From the NCBI RefSeq assembly GCF_024793945.1, contig NZ_JANUSD010000003.1:248001-312000 (forward strand): a stretch of DNA of 64,000 bases, written 5' to 3'. The position numbers and the translations under genes were made by a program. The notes beneath the pieces are model-generated. The model was not told the DNA's origin, ran no database searches, and saw only the letters and a program-made list of their open reading frames with translations. Below are positions 9,925-17,826 of the stretch, piece after piece. The stretch's first letter is position 1. Every line of letters starts with the position of its first letter. The DNA is from Emticicia fluvialis (lineage in GTDB: Bacteria; Bacteroidota; Bacteroidia; Cytophagales; Spirosomataceae).

Positions 9925-12309
9925 ATGTTTCAGAGAATGAATATAAATAAATATACGCTTACTTTTTTTGTTACCCTGGCAGCGGTGAGCGCCTCTTTCG
10001 CCCAAAAAATAAGACCCGTTGACCGTGTGAATCCGTGGGTTGATGCAGCCAATTCGCGCTGGTTTTTTTTCAATTCTGCCACAAGACCCTTCGGCATGGT
10101 TAACCTGAGCCCGGATACCGGCGTTAATTCAGACTGGGGTTCAGGCTATCGTTATCATTCAGACAGCATCAAGTGTTTCAGCCATTTGCACGACTGGCAG
10201 TTGTCTGGCATACCTGTGATGCCAACCGTTGGCGCGTTTAACGGCCATAAAGGTAACCAGCAATATGGGTCGCGGTTTTCGCACCAGACAGAAGTAGTAA
10301 AGGCGGGGTATCATAAAGTATTGCTGGATGCCTACCAGATAACCGCCGAACTGACCTCAACCACCCGTGTGGGGTTTCACAGGTACACCTTTCCTGAGTC
10401 AGACCAGAGCCATATCCTGTTCGACTTCTCTACTTTTCTGGGGCCGTCAGATACCCAGAAAGGTTATGTAAAAAAAGTAAGTAATCAGGAACTGGAAGGC
10501 TACGCCATTATGGCGCCCACTACCCGCCGACCCAAAACACTGACCGTATTTTTTGTAGCCGTTTTTGATAAACCATTTGATACCCTGAAAGGATGGCGTA
10601 AAGGCCAGCTGGAAGAAGTAGATAAAGTAATAGAAGGAGAAAAAACCGGGGTCTACGTCAGCTTTAAAACCAGAAAAAATGAAGTAAGACGCATGAAAGT
10701 GGGCGTATCGCTGGTAAGTGAAGAACAGGCTCGCCTGAACCTGAAAACAGAATTGCCACACTGGGACTTTGACAAAACAGTGGCCGACAGCCAGAATGAC
10801 TGGAACGGCTGGCTAAGCCGCATTGAAATTGAAGGTGGAACCGAAACAGAGAAAAGCCGCTTTTATACCGACCTGTGGCACGCACTGCTGGGCAGAAGGA
10901 TTATATCTGACGTAAACGGAAAATATGCCGACATGACAGGCCCCGAACGCCTCATTAAACAAATACCACTGGGTGCCGACGGTAAACCTAAATTTAACCA
11001 CCATAACTTTGATGCCCTGTGGGGTGCACAGTGGTCGCTTAACACGTTGTGGCATCTGGTGTACCCTGAAGTAACGGAATCGTTCGTTAACTCAATGCTG
11101 CTGATGTATGCCGACGGCGGGCTGATACCCCGTGGCCCGGCAGGTGGTAATTATACTTTTGTGATGTCTGGCGCGCCCTCAACTCCGTTTATTGTAAGCG
11201 CGTATCTGAAAGGCATCAGAGGTTTTGATATTGCCAAAGCATACGAAGGTATGCGAAAAAACCATTTTCCGGGTGGTTTGATGAGCAAAGCCGGCTATGA
11301 ACATAATACCATGAAAGGCGGCGGCATTGAATATTATATTGAGCGCGGGTATGTGCCGCACCCGCTTACGAACATTAAATACGGGTATCATCAGGATGGG
11401 TCAACCCAAACGCTTGAGTATGCCTATCAGGATTACACCCTGGCACAAATGGCTAAAAGCCTGGGCAAAACAGATGACTACCACCTGTTTATGAAACGCG
11501 CCGGCAACTACCGCAATATATATAATGCTGAAATAGGCTGGATGTGGAACCGCACCCTTGATGGCAAATGGGGCGCGCCGGTTGATATTCTGCGTTATGA
11601 TAACGGCTGGGAAGAAGGCAATGCCGCACAGTATACCTGGTTTGTACCACATGACGTGCAGGGGCTTATTAACCTGATGGGCGGCCGCGAGGCGTTTACC
11701 AACAAGCTGAATACCTCTTTTGAGAAAGCAAGCGAACACGATTTTGTGTCGGGCAAATCTCATGACAAAGAAACCCTTGAACACCTGCGCCGGGTATATA
11801 TCAACTACGGCAACCAGCCCTGTATGCAAACACCTTTTCTGTTCAATTTTGCCGGTGCCCCGTGGCACACCCAGTACTGGACACGCCAGATTATTGATAA
11901 GGTGTATAGTGGCATATCGCCAGACTCCGGGTATAGCGGCGACGAAGACCAGGGGCTGATGGGCAGCCTGGCCGTATTGCTTAAAACGGGTATATTCTCT
12001 ACCAGCGGCGGCACTACCCCCAAACCTTATTATGAAATCAGCAGCCCGGTTTTCAGTAAAATTACTTTTCACCTAAACCCTCAATATTATAAAGGCAGGC
12101 AATTTGTGATTGAAGCCCGTAATAACTCTGCCACCAATGTTTACATTCAGTCGGCACAGCTAAACGGTGCGGCGCTCAACAAACCCTGGGTATGGCACAG
12201 CACTGTTACCAATGGTGGCAGGCTGGTGTTGAACATGGGGAAAGACCCCAACAAAAGCTGGGGCAGCAAGCCTGAGGATGCACCGGAATCGATGTCATCC
12301 AATCCTTAA
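9925..12309 (+). CDS. GH92 alpha-mannosidase
   Basis: A secreted exo-alpha-mannosidase of 794 residues (or 790 from the ATG at 9937; both precede the signal peptide ending ASFAQK). GH92 hallmarks include VNPWVDAANSRWFFFNSATRPFG at the start of the N-terminal beta domain, shown here with gaps allowed: NPWV, then TRPFGMVNLSPD. The barrel carries GWEEGNAAQYTWFVPHDV, where the conserved Glu lies in the EGN segment, and YSGDEDQGLMG near the C-terminus. GH92 enzymes are calcium-dependent inverting mannosidases. It is the last gene of the plus-strand block and is followed at once by a strong hairpin terminator. Linkage specificity is not readable. Confidence 0.93.
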   Translation: MFQRMNINKYTLTFFVTLAAVSASFAQKIRPVDRVNPWVDAANSRWFFFNSATRPFGMVNLSPDTGVNSDWGSGYRYHSDSIKCFSHLHDWQLSGIPVMPTVGAFNGHKGNQQYGSRFSHQTEVVKAGYHKVLLDAYQITAELTSTTRVGFHRYTFPESDQSHILFDFSTFLGPSDTQKGYVKKVSNQELEGYAIMAPTTRRPKTLTVFFVAVFDKPFDTLKGWRKGQLEEVDKVIEGEKTGVYVSFKTRKNEVRRMKVGVSLVSEEQARLNLKTELPHWDFDKTVADSQNDWNGWLSRIEIEGGTETEKSRFYTDLWHALLGRRIISDVNGKYADMTGPERLIKQIPLGADGKPKFNHHNFDALWGAQWSLNTLWHLVYPEVTESFVNSMLLMYADGGLIPRGPAGGNYTFVMSGAPSTPFIVSAYLKGIRGFDIAKAYEGMRKNHFPGGLMSKAGYEHNTMKGGGIEYYIERGYVPHPLTNIKYGYHQDGSTQTLEYAYQDYTLAQMAKSLGKTDDYHLFMKRAGNYRNIYNAEIGWMWNRTLDGKWGAPVDILRYDNGWEEGNAAQYTWFVPHDVQGLINLMGGREAFTNKLNTSFEKASEHDFVSGKSHDKETLEHLRRVYINYGNQPCMQTPFLFNFAGAPWHTQYWTRQIIDKVYSGISPDSGYSGDEDQGLMGSLAVLLKTGIFSTSGGTTPKPYYEISSPVFSKITFHLNPQYYKGRQFVIEARNNSATNVYIQSAQLNGAALNKPWVWHSTVTNGGRLVLNMGKDPNKSWGSKPEDAPESMSSNP

Positions 12310-12314
12310 AATGC

Positions 12315-12344
12315 AAATAACCCGGGTTTTCGCCCGGGTTATTT
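12315..12344. terminator. bidirectional hairpin terminator
   Basis: A perfect 12-bp stem pairs 12315-12326 with 12333-12344 around a 6-base loop (TTTTCG). The arm is AAATAACCCGGG. A/T runs on both sides suit the convergent genes that end on either side (GH92 on +, DUF1080 on -). Confidence 0.9.
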
Positions 12345-12368
12345 TATTATTTACCTGCATTTATCTGC

Positions 12369-13148
12369 TTAAAAATCTGTATTGGGTTCTTTCAGGTCAA
12401 GGCGTTTTATCCAGATATTGCGGTAAAGCACCTCATGGCCTTCGGCTTGCAGTTTCAGGCCGCCGGGCGTATCGGTAATACCTTTTCCACCATCGTTTCC
12501 CCCATCAATACCCGAATTAGGGCCACCCCATACCTGACTAATTTTGTGGTTTACATGCACTTTTTTACCGTTAAAGTAAAGTGTAACCATCGGCTGCTCT
12601 ACGCGTTTACCGTCTTTAAACCGGGCCGCCCTGAACACAATATCGTAGGCATTCCATTTGCCTACACCCTTGTATGCATAGTAAGGAGACGGGGTTTCGT
12701 TGATAACCGCCGCCATACCGTGCGACGTGGTGTCGCCATCAAGCACCTGAATTTCATAACGGTTTTGCAGATACACCCCGCTGTTGCCCCCCGGCTTGCT
12801 GATAAAAAACTCAATGTGCGCCCTGAAATCGCGGAAAGTGTCTTTCGTAACTATATCTGCTGCTCCATACTTGCCACCGGCTCCGGCGGGGTCGTTGGTA
12901 TTCAGTACAGTGCCTTTACCGGCAGGGTCATTTACAATGTACCATTTAATGGGCAGCGTGGCCGACAGACGGGGGCCTTCCCAGTAAGTCCATTTGTCAT
13001 CAAGCATTTTGCGGCTGCCGTCAAAATAAACTACGGCTCCGGCCGGGGCTTTTACACCTACACCCTTTTGCTGCGCATGGGCAGCCCCCACCGCCACAGA
13101 CAGCAGCGCCAGAGAATTAACTAAACCTTTGTAAATGTTACGTTTCAT
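12369..13148 (-). CDS. DUF1080 family 3-keto-disaccharide hydrolase
   Basis: A 259-residue secreted protein of the DUF1080 (3-keto-disaccharide hydrolase) family, a concanavalin-like jelly-roll. The start at 13148 gives a signal peptide MKRNIYKGLVNSLALLSVAV...AHAQQ; the frame extends 14 codons upstream without improving it. Diagnostic segments are VVYFDGSRKMLDDKW, the GGNSGVYLQNRYEIQVLD core, GKWNAYDIVFRAARF and the C-terminal VLYRNIWIKRLD. Members act on 3-oxo-glycosides made by Gfo/Idh/MocA dehydrogenases, and such a dehydrogenase lies at 4726-6051. The gene converges with the GH block and may be transcribed separately. Confidence 0.9.
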   Translation of the reverse strand: MKRNIYKGLVNSLALLSVAVGAAHAQQKGVGVKAPAGAVVYFDGSRKMLDDKWTYWEGPRLSATLPIKWYIVNDPAGKGTVLNTNDPAGAGGKYGAADIVTKDTFRDFRAHIEFFISKPGGNSGVYLQNRYEIQVLDGDTTSHGMAAVINETPSPYYAYKGVGKWNAYDIVFRAARFKDGKRVEQPMVTLYFNGKKVHVNHKISQVWGGPNSGIDGGNDGGKGITDTPGGLKLQAEGHEVLYRNIWIKRLDLKEPNTDF

Positions 13149-13226
13149 AGAGTACTGATATATTTTCGGTTGGTTGAATACGTAATTCACAGGTACCTGA
13201 TTAGCCCAGTGCTCTGAATGAAACTG

Positions 13227-13829
13227 CTACAAAGCTTTTATTTCTGAGATGTTGATACCAATAAAGCAATCGTCCTGGCATCCGTCGTTTACAAATCCAC
13301 AGCTTGAAATCATCCCGCTGTTTTTTGCTTCAAAATAAACAGATACCCCTTTTCTTTTTAGCAGCCATTGTGTTTCGGCTTTGGCATATACGTCGTCAAG
13401 GGTAATCAGGTCTGCTGCCGAAGTGTTTTTGTGTACCCCCAGGTTGCTGCCGGTTTCGCTCCAAGACAATACCTCTGCCAGCGACACACCATTTCTGGCT
13501 TTAAATTCTTCGGCCGTGGTTTTCATTAAAGCCAGTATTTTATTTACCTCTACCTCATCCCATCCGTTTGCCGGCATCCTGATATCATGAAACACAGTAT
13601 ATGTAAAATGCCGCTCGGTAACTTTACCTTTGGTTACAATCAGACTGGTTTTCCAGCCCGACCCTGCCCAGGTACCTGCGGTAACGGTGTACCTGTAAGA
13701 ATTACCCGAAGTTTGCTTAAAAGTCTGCCAGGCATTAAGGCTTCTGTCAAAGTCGCGGTTATACGCAATGTTTTCTTTTTCGCAGGCCATTGCTGTCAAA
13801 AGTAAGATTATACTCAGAAATCTTTTCAT
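13227..13829 (-). CDS. small lipoprotein, DUF6174-like
   Basis: A 200-residue protein with a lipoprotein signal; MKRFLSIILLLTAMAC puts the lipobox Cys at residue 16. The start at 13829 is chosen for this signal over an in-frame ATG at 13868. The body resembles DUF6174-type proteins in layout: an early N-A-W segment, a Y-x-Y-T-V strand, and LITLDDVYAKAE before a final hydrophobic strand. That resemblance is weak and I assign no function. The C-terminus carries two Cys pairs (SCGFVNDGCQDDC). It is a single gene between the DUF1080 gene and a 650-bp gap. Confidence 0.7.
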   Translation of the reverse strand: MKRFLSIILLLTAMACEKENIAYNRDFDRSLNAWQTFKQTSGNSYRYTVTAGTWAGSGWKTSLIVTKGKVTERHFTYTVFHDIRMPANGWDEVEVNKILALMKTTAEEFKARNGVSLAEVLSWSETGSNLGVHKNTSAADLITLDDVYAKAETQWLLKRKGVSVYFEAKNSGMISSCGFVNDGCQDDCFIGINISEIKAL

Positions 13830-14481
13830 TTTTAATAAGTTTTTTTTATTATCGACTCCCGCATTCAATAAAAGGTTGTAAAAAAATCAAAAAAAATAAA
13901 CTGGTTTTTCAGGCATCGGCAAGCATATTGGTAAAACAAAAAATGCGTCAAAAAGACACATTTTCGCGTTTATTTCATTGAAAAATCCAATTTCCGGCCA
14001 AATCACTATTCATTCAGCCGCAATTATCAGCCTTTCAAAACTATCTATCGGCGGTTTAAAACCCGGTTTTCAAAAAATAATTATTATTTTTTTGATTAAA
14101 AGTATTTACTTTTAAAAAATCATACCGGTTAATCACCAAGCGGCAACCCATCAAACCTGTATCACTTCCTTAGGTTACCGCTGCAATGCCATTAAAGCTA
14201 ATCAGTTTTCCTACAGCCCGGCAGCCGGATTTTGATCTAATAATTGTGCCAAACCAGAAAAACGTAAAACTGCATGAATGAGCTCTATTATCAGGCGTTT
14301 CTGAGTGAAAACGCCAAACCTGAAGGTTGCCTGTACCATAAAACAGCCGTTCTGCCGCAGTATCAACCCACAGCCCGCACGGCTGTAATAATACTTTAAG
14401 TATTCCGGTTTTTGCTTCATTTCGCAGCATAGTAGACTGCGGCCCAAAAAATAATTTTTTATAATATTAAAATTCTGAAGC
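13830..14481. other. 650-bp AT-rich gap with one 20-bp palindrome
   Basis: No credible gene was found on either strand. The short frames on - (14170-14510) have no recognisable composition or start context. The only ordered element is a palindrome at 14096-14115, with arms TTAAAAGTA and TACTTTTAA around a TT centre, about 370 bp upstream of the kinase. It could be a regulatory site or simple AT-rich symmetry. Confidence 0.4.
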
Positions 14482-16881
14482 ATGTCTCTACTAAAAGACA
14501 AGTCAGACACCGAATATTCTGATTATCAGAACATTAACCCTGACGCGTTGAATTTTACATATTTACCTGCCTACGCCGGGTATTTGCTAAAAAACAAACT
14601 GCAGGATTTTAGCCGGGCAGTGCTGACCATTTCGCGCGAGGTAGAAGTACCTCTGCTGCGCTTTTTTGACAATATGCCGGAAGACGAACTGCTTAGTTTG
14701 TCAATGGAAGGTACGCGCGAGTTTCTTACCTACTTTGCAGATAACAGTGTGGCCGAATTTATTGATGTAACCTTAAAGCGGTGGTTAGAAAACCAACTGC
14801 CACAGATACAGCACCACGAAGTGGTAGCGAAGGATATATCAAGCGTTAACTTTGCACGCCGTAAAAGTCTGCGCCGTTTTCTGGCAGAATACACTCAGAA
14901 TTTTGAACTCTACGATAACATCCTCAACGAAATAGACCAGTTTATACTGGCCATAGAAGACCGCTCTTATAATACGCTTTTCGACCTGAAACAGCAGCGC
15001 ATTAACGAGCATCTCTATTTTATTGACAAAATAAACAATACCTTGCCGGGTGTTATTTACCTGTATGACCTGGCCGAAAAAAAAGAGGTTTACTCAAACA
15101 TTAAAGCACAGCATATACTGGGATTCAGCCCCGGCGAGCTGGGTAGTGCCATGTTTATCAATATGCTGCACCCGGACGACGCCCCGAAAAGACTGGAACA
15201 GCTGACGGGCTTTGCCGATGCACGCGACGGCGTAATAAAAAGCATTGAATTTAGAATACAACATAAAAACGGCCGGTATCACTGGTTTCGCTCTTATGAG
15301 AGTATATTTAAAAGAAACCCTGACGGCCAGCCTGCTCAGATAATCGGGCTGATGCTGGAGATTACAACCGAAAAGGAATCAATGCAAACCCTGCAACTGC
15401 GCGAACAGCAACTACGGGAAGCATACGAAATTGCCGGAATTGGCAGTTTCGAGTGGGATTTGCAAGGCGGGGAGTCTGTGTTTTCTGACCAGATGTTGAA
15501 GGTACTTGACCAGGACAGCCCGACGGATTATCTGACGTTTCTGAATTATGTTCACCCGGCCGACCAGACCAAACTGACAGGGGCCATTAATGAAGCCATT
15601 GTAGGTGGTGGCCATTATGAATGCGAATACCGCTATAACCGGGGGAAAGATAAGATTATCTGGACGCGCGGGGTGGTTACTTTCCTGAACGACAAGCCAT
15701 TTAAAATGCGCGGCACAGTAATGGACATAACCGAGCGGCACAAAATAATGCAGAAGCTGGAAGAAACCATAGAACTGCACAAACAGGCACAGGCGCTTAC
15801 GCACATTGGCAACTGGGCCTGGGACATACCCAATAACGTAATTGAGTGGAGCGACGAAATGTATCGCATTTACGGCCTTGAGCCGCAGTCGGAGAAAATT
15901 GACTTTGAACGTTTTATGGGTCTTGTGCACCCTGATGACCGCGAAAGACGCCTGAACGAGATTCAAAGCGCGCTGGCCAATCATATTGCCGAAGATTATG
16001 TGCTAAAGATTAAATGGGACGACGGCACCATCAGGATTCTGCAAGGCAGAGGAGAGATAATTCTGGACGATAGCAACAAACCGGTAAAACTAACCGGCAC
16101 CTGCCAGGATGTAACCGAACAATACCACATAAACTGCGAACTTGAGCAAACCAATAAAGAACTGCAACGCCGCAACGAAGAGCTAACGGCCTTTAACTAC
16201 ATTGCCAGCCACGATTTGCAGGAACCGCTGCGAAAAATAAAGCTGTTCAGTAACCGGATATTTGAGAAAGATTATGAGCAGCTGCCAGCCACAGCCAAAG
16301 AGTTTCTGCCCAGAATACTGAACTCGGCCAACCAGATGCAGAAACTTCTGAATGACCTGCTGGCCTTTTCAAGAGCTACCCTGACCGACCACATATTTGA
16401 AAGTGTCAGCATTGAGCAGGTACTTGAAGAAATAAAGACGTCGCTCAAAGAAACCATTGAAGAAAAACAGGCGGGCATTGTTTATGGCGAAATACCATTG
16501 ATGCAGGTTATACCTTACCAGTTCAGGCAATTGCTTGAAAACATCATTGTAAATGCCATTAAATACAGCAAACCTGACCTTCCGCCGGAGATACAAATTG
16601 AATCGGAACAGGTGCAGGGCAAATACCATGTAAAAGAAGGCGCCAGCGCAGGCACTAATTATTACAGGCTTAGTGTTACAGACAACGGCATTGGCTTTGA
16701 CCAACAGTATGCCGAAAAAATATTTGAGCTTTTTCAGCGTCTGCACAGCAAGAACGAATATTCCGGCACCGGTATCGGGCTGGCTATATGCAAGAAAATC
16801 ATTCAGAACCATCAGGGATTCATTACCGCCACCAGTGAGCCAGGCAAAGGCGCAACATTTAGTATTTTTATACCGGTGTAA
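14482..16881 (+). CDS. multi-PAS sensor histidine kinase
   Basis: A 799-residue kinase with no obvious membrane segment, so probably cytosolic. Residues about 20-170 are a helical N-terminal domain (LQDFSRAVLTISREVEVPLLRFF), reminiscent of RsbR-type globin-like sensor folds. Three PAS/PAC units follow (about 180-300, 305-425, 430-555), the first with GFSPGELGSAMFINMLHPDD. The HisKA box is YIASHDLQEPLRKIK with His577 as phospho-acceptor. The ATPase has an N box (ENIIVNAIKYS), a G1 box (DNGIGFD) and a G2 box (GTGIGLAICKKI). There is no receiver domain and no adjacent regulator, so it is an orphan kinase. The ligand is unknown. Confidence 0.93.
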   Translation: MSLLKDKSDTEYSDYQNINPDALNFTYLPAYAGYLLKNKLQDFSRAVLTISREVEVPLLRFFDNMPEDELLSLSMEGTREFLTYFADNSVAEFIDVTLKRWLENQLPQIQHHEVVAKDISSVNFARRKSLRRFLAEYTQNFELYDNILNEIDQFILAIEDRSYNTLFDLKQQRINEHLYFIDKINNTLPGVIYLYDLAEKKEVYSNIKAQHILGFSPGELGSAMFINMLHPDDAPKRLEQLTGFADARDGVIKSIEFRIQHKNGRYHWFRSYESIFKRNPDGQPAQIIGLMLEITTEKESMQTLQLREQQLREAYEIAGIGSFEWDLQGGESVFSDQMLKVLDQDSPTDYLTFLNYVHPADQTKLTGAINEAIVGGGHYECEYRYNRGKDKIIWTRGVVTFLNDKPFKMRGTVMDITERHKIMQKLEETIELHKQAQALTHIGNWAWDIPNNVIEWSDEMYRIYGLEPQSEKIDFERFMGLVHPDDRERRLNEIQSALANHIAEDYVLKIKWDDGTIRILQGRGEIILDDSNKPVKLTGTCQDVTEQYHINCELEQTNKELQRRNEELTAFNYIASHDLQEPLRKIKLFSNRIFEKDYEQLPATAKEFLPRILNSANQMQKLLNDLLAFSRATLTDHIFESVSIEQVLEEIKTSLKETIEEKQAGIVYGEIPLMQVIPYQFRQLLENIIVNAIKYSKPDLPPEIQIESEQVQGKYHVKEGASAGTNYYRLSVTDNGIGFDQQYAEKIFELFQRLHSKNEYSGTGIGLAICKKIIQNHQGFITATSEPGKGATFSIFIPV

Positions 16882-16894
16882 GTCAGTTATTATC

Positions 16895-16939
16895 TAAAAC
16901 CTGCCTTCAAGGGCTAATACCCGCGAAAGGCAGGTTTTA
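16895..16939. terminator. bidirectional hairpin terminator
   Basis: A perfect 13-bp stem pairs 16895-16907 (TAAAACCTGCCTT) with 16927-16939 around a 19-base loop. It sits between the convergent kinase (+) and the ABM monooxygenase (-), with A/T runs built into the stem ends. Confidence 0.8.
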
Positions 16940-16948
16940 AAGTTACCC

Positions 16949-17251
16949 TTACCCCAGAATCGGCGTTGTCAGAATCACCTCGCGGCTTTCCAGCAATGGT
17001 ACAATTTTACCCACTACTATTTCCTGAAAATGGGCTGAGCTGCGGTGTTCGGCAACGGCTTCATTGCTTGTGTATCCTTCAAACAATACAATAGTATTGG
17101 CATCTGTATTACTCTGGTGGATATCATAAAACAAATTCCCTTCTTCTTCTCTGCTTTTAACGGCAGCCTGGCTAAGCAGACTGAGTACGGTATCTAAATG
17201 GCCTTCTTTTACCTCCCATGTGGCAAATACGTGCACTGGTATCTGGTTCAT
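16949..17251 (-). CDS. antibiotic biosynthesis monooxygenase (ABM) domain protein
   Basis: A 100-residue single-domain ABM-fold protein, the usual size for putative quinol monooxygenases of the YgiN type. Typical segments are VHVFATWEVKEGHLDTV, SREEEGNLFYDIHQS, VLFEGYTSNEAVAEHRSSAHF and the closing strand. These are cofactor-independent ferredoxin-like dimers. Upstream in the same orientation are remnants of a Crp/Fnr regulator, an SDR and a DJ-1/PfpI protein, so this may be the only survivor of a former operon responding to reactive electrophiles or quinones. The function is from the family only. Confidence 0.88.
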   Translation of the reverse strand: MNQIPVHVFATWEVKEGHLDTVLSLLSQAAVKSREEEGNLFYDIHQSNTDANTIVLFEGYTSNEAVAEHRSSAHFQEIVVGKIVPLLESREVILTTPILG

Positions 17252-17341
17252 TTCTTATAATTTTTTAGTATCAAACAAAATTTTTATTGCTTTCATCACA
17301 AGCCTCTGTCAAATATACGCCAAGGCCCGTGTTTATGACTA

Positions 17342-17558
17342 TCAGGCTTCAGGAACAGCAATCATTTTACCGGCCACTCCTCTGGCTGATGCCGGATTCT
17401 GCCCCGTTACCACCCGGCCCTCGGCAATACTATTGGCTGTTCAGATAGCAGTGGTAGTAAAAATGGCTTCTTCACTGGCAAAATCTCTGGCTATGGCCAG
17501 GCCTATACCAACAGTTGAGCGGTATACCAAAACCTATTTGGTTTTTTTGCAAGTCCAT
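17342..17558 (-). pseudogene. decayed SDR / DJ-1 (PfpI) chimera
   Basis: Read on the minus strand, a frame starting near 17533 gives VLVYRSTVGIGLAIARDFAS, matching the N-terminal NAD-binding segment of short-chain dehydrogenases (GIGLA, DFASE). About fifteen codons later comes a TGA, and the same frame resumes as IAEGRVVTGQNPASARGVAG, the C-terminal signature of type 1 glutamine amidotransferase (DJ-1/PfpI) proteins, ending at 17342. An ATG at 17558 (MDLQK) lies in a different frame, so a frameshift is also needed. The two protein families have been joined by an internal deletion. Clearly non-functional. Confidence 0.7.
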
Positions 17559-17748
17559 GATTACTGGGTGTCGCCTGGCTGATACACAGACACTCCGCAA
17601 TCAGTTTTTTGGGTACACATGGGTAAAGTCTTGAAAACGCCTCGTATCGCCGCTGTGGCGTGCCAGATAGCATCAACATAATGCGCTGCTGATTCGCACA
17701 ATACCCATGTTGAGCTTGACCCGGAAAAAAACGGAAACACTTACTGAG
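17534..17748 (-). pseudogene. Crp/Fnr-type regulator C-terminal remnant
   Basis: A minus-strand frame without a start encodes NQQRIMLMLSGTPQRRYEAF followed by SRLYPCVPKKLIAECLCISQ. This matches the dimer helix and winged-helix of Bacteroidota Crp/Fnr-like regulators (pattern ERYxxFLxxYPxxxxRVPQKxIAxYLGITPETLSR). The cNMP-binding domain is missing and a stop lies directly upstream at 17749-17751. Its 3' end abuts the SDR remnant in the same orientation, as expected if a regulator once sat beside an SDR/DJ-1/ABM gene set. Confidence 0.65.
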
Positions 17749-17764
17749 TTATGCCAATAAAAAA

Positions 17765-17787
17765 GAGGCATGACCCCGCCATGCCTC
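17765..17787 (-). terminator. intrinsic terminator of the YncE-phosphoesterase gene
   Basis: An 8-bp perfect stem (GAGGCATG 17765-17772 with CATGCCTC 17780-17787, 7-base loop) is followed on the minus strand by six T residues. It lies 40 bp past the stop of the gene that ends at 17827. Confidence 0.85.
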
Positions 17788-17826
17788 ATGTGTTATACTA
17801 TCAATATAAACCCTAATGGTTACTAA

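Noticed and set aside
12435..13124. 229-codon plus-strand frame opposite the DUF1080 gene
   Set aside because: It is the antisense shadow of a well-supported gene with signal peptide and family motifs.
14170..14510. Two overlapping minus-strand frames upstream of the first kinase
   Set aside because: They overlap the kinase start, lack a plausible product, and the region reads as non-coding AT-rich DNA.
17220..17582. 120-codon plus-strand frame across the gap after the ABM gene
   Set aside because: The opposite strand shows recognisable Crp/Fnr, SDR and DJ-1 fragments, so the plus-strand frame is accidental.
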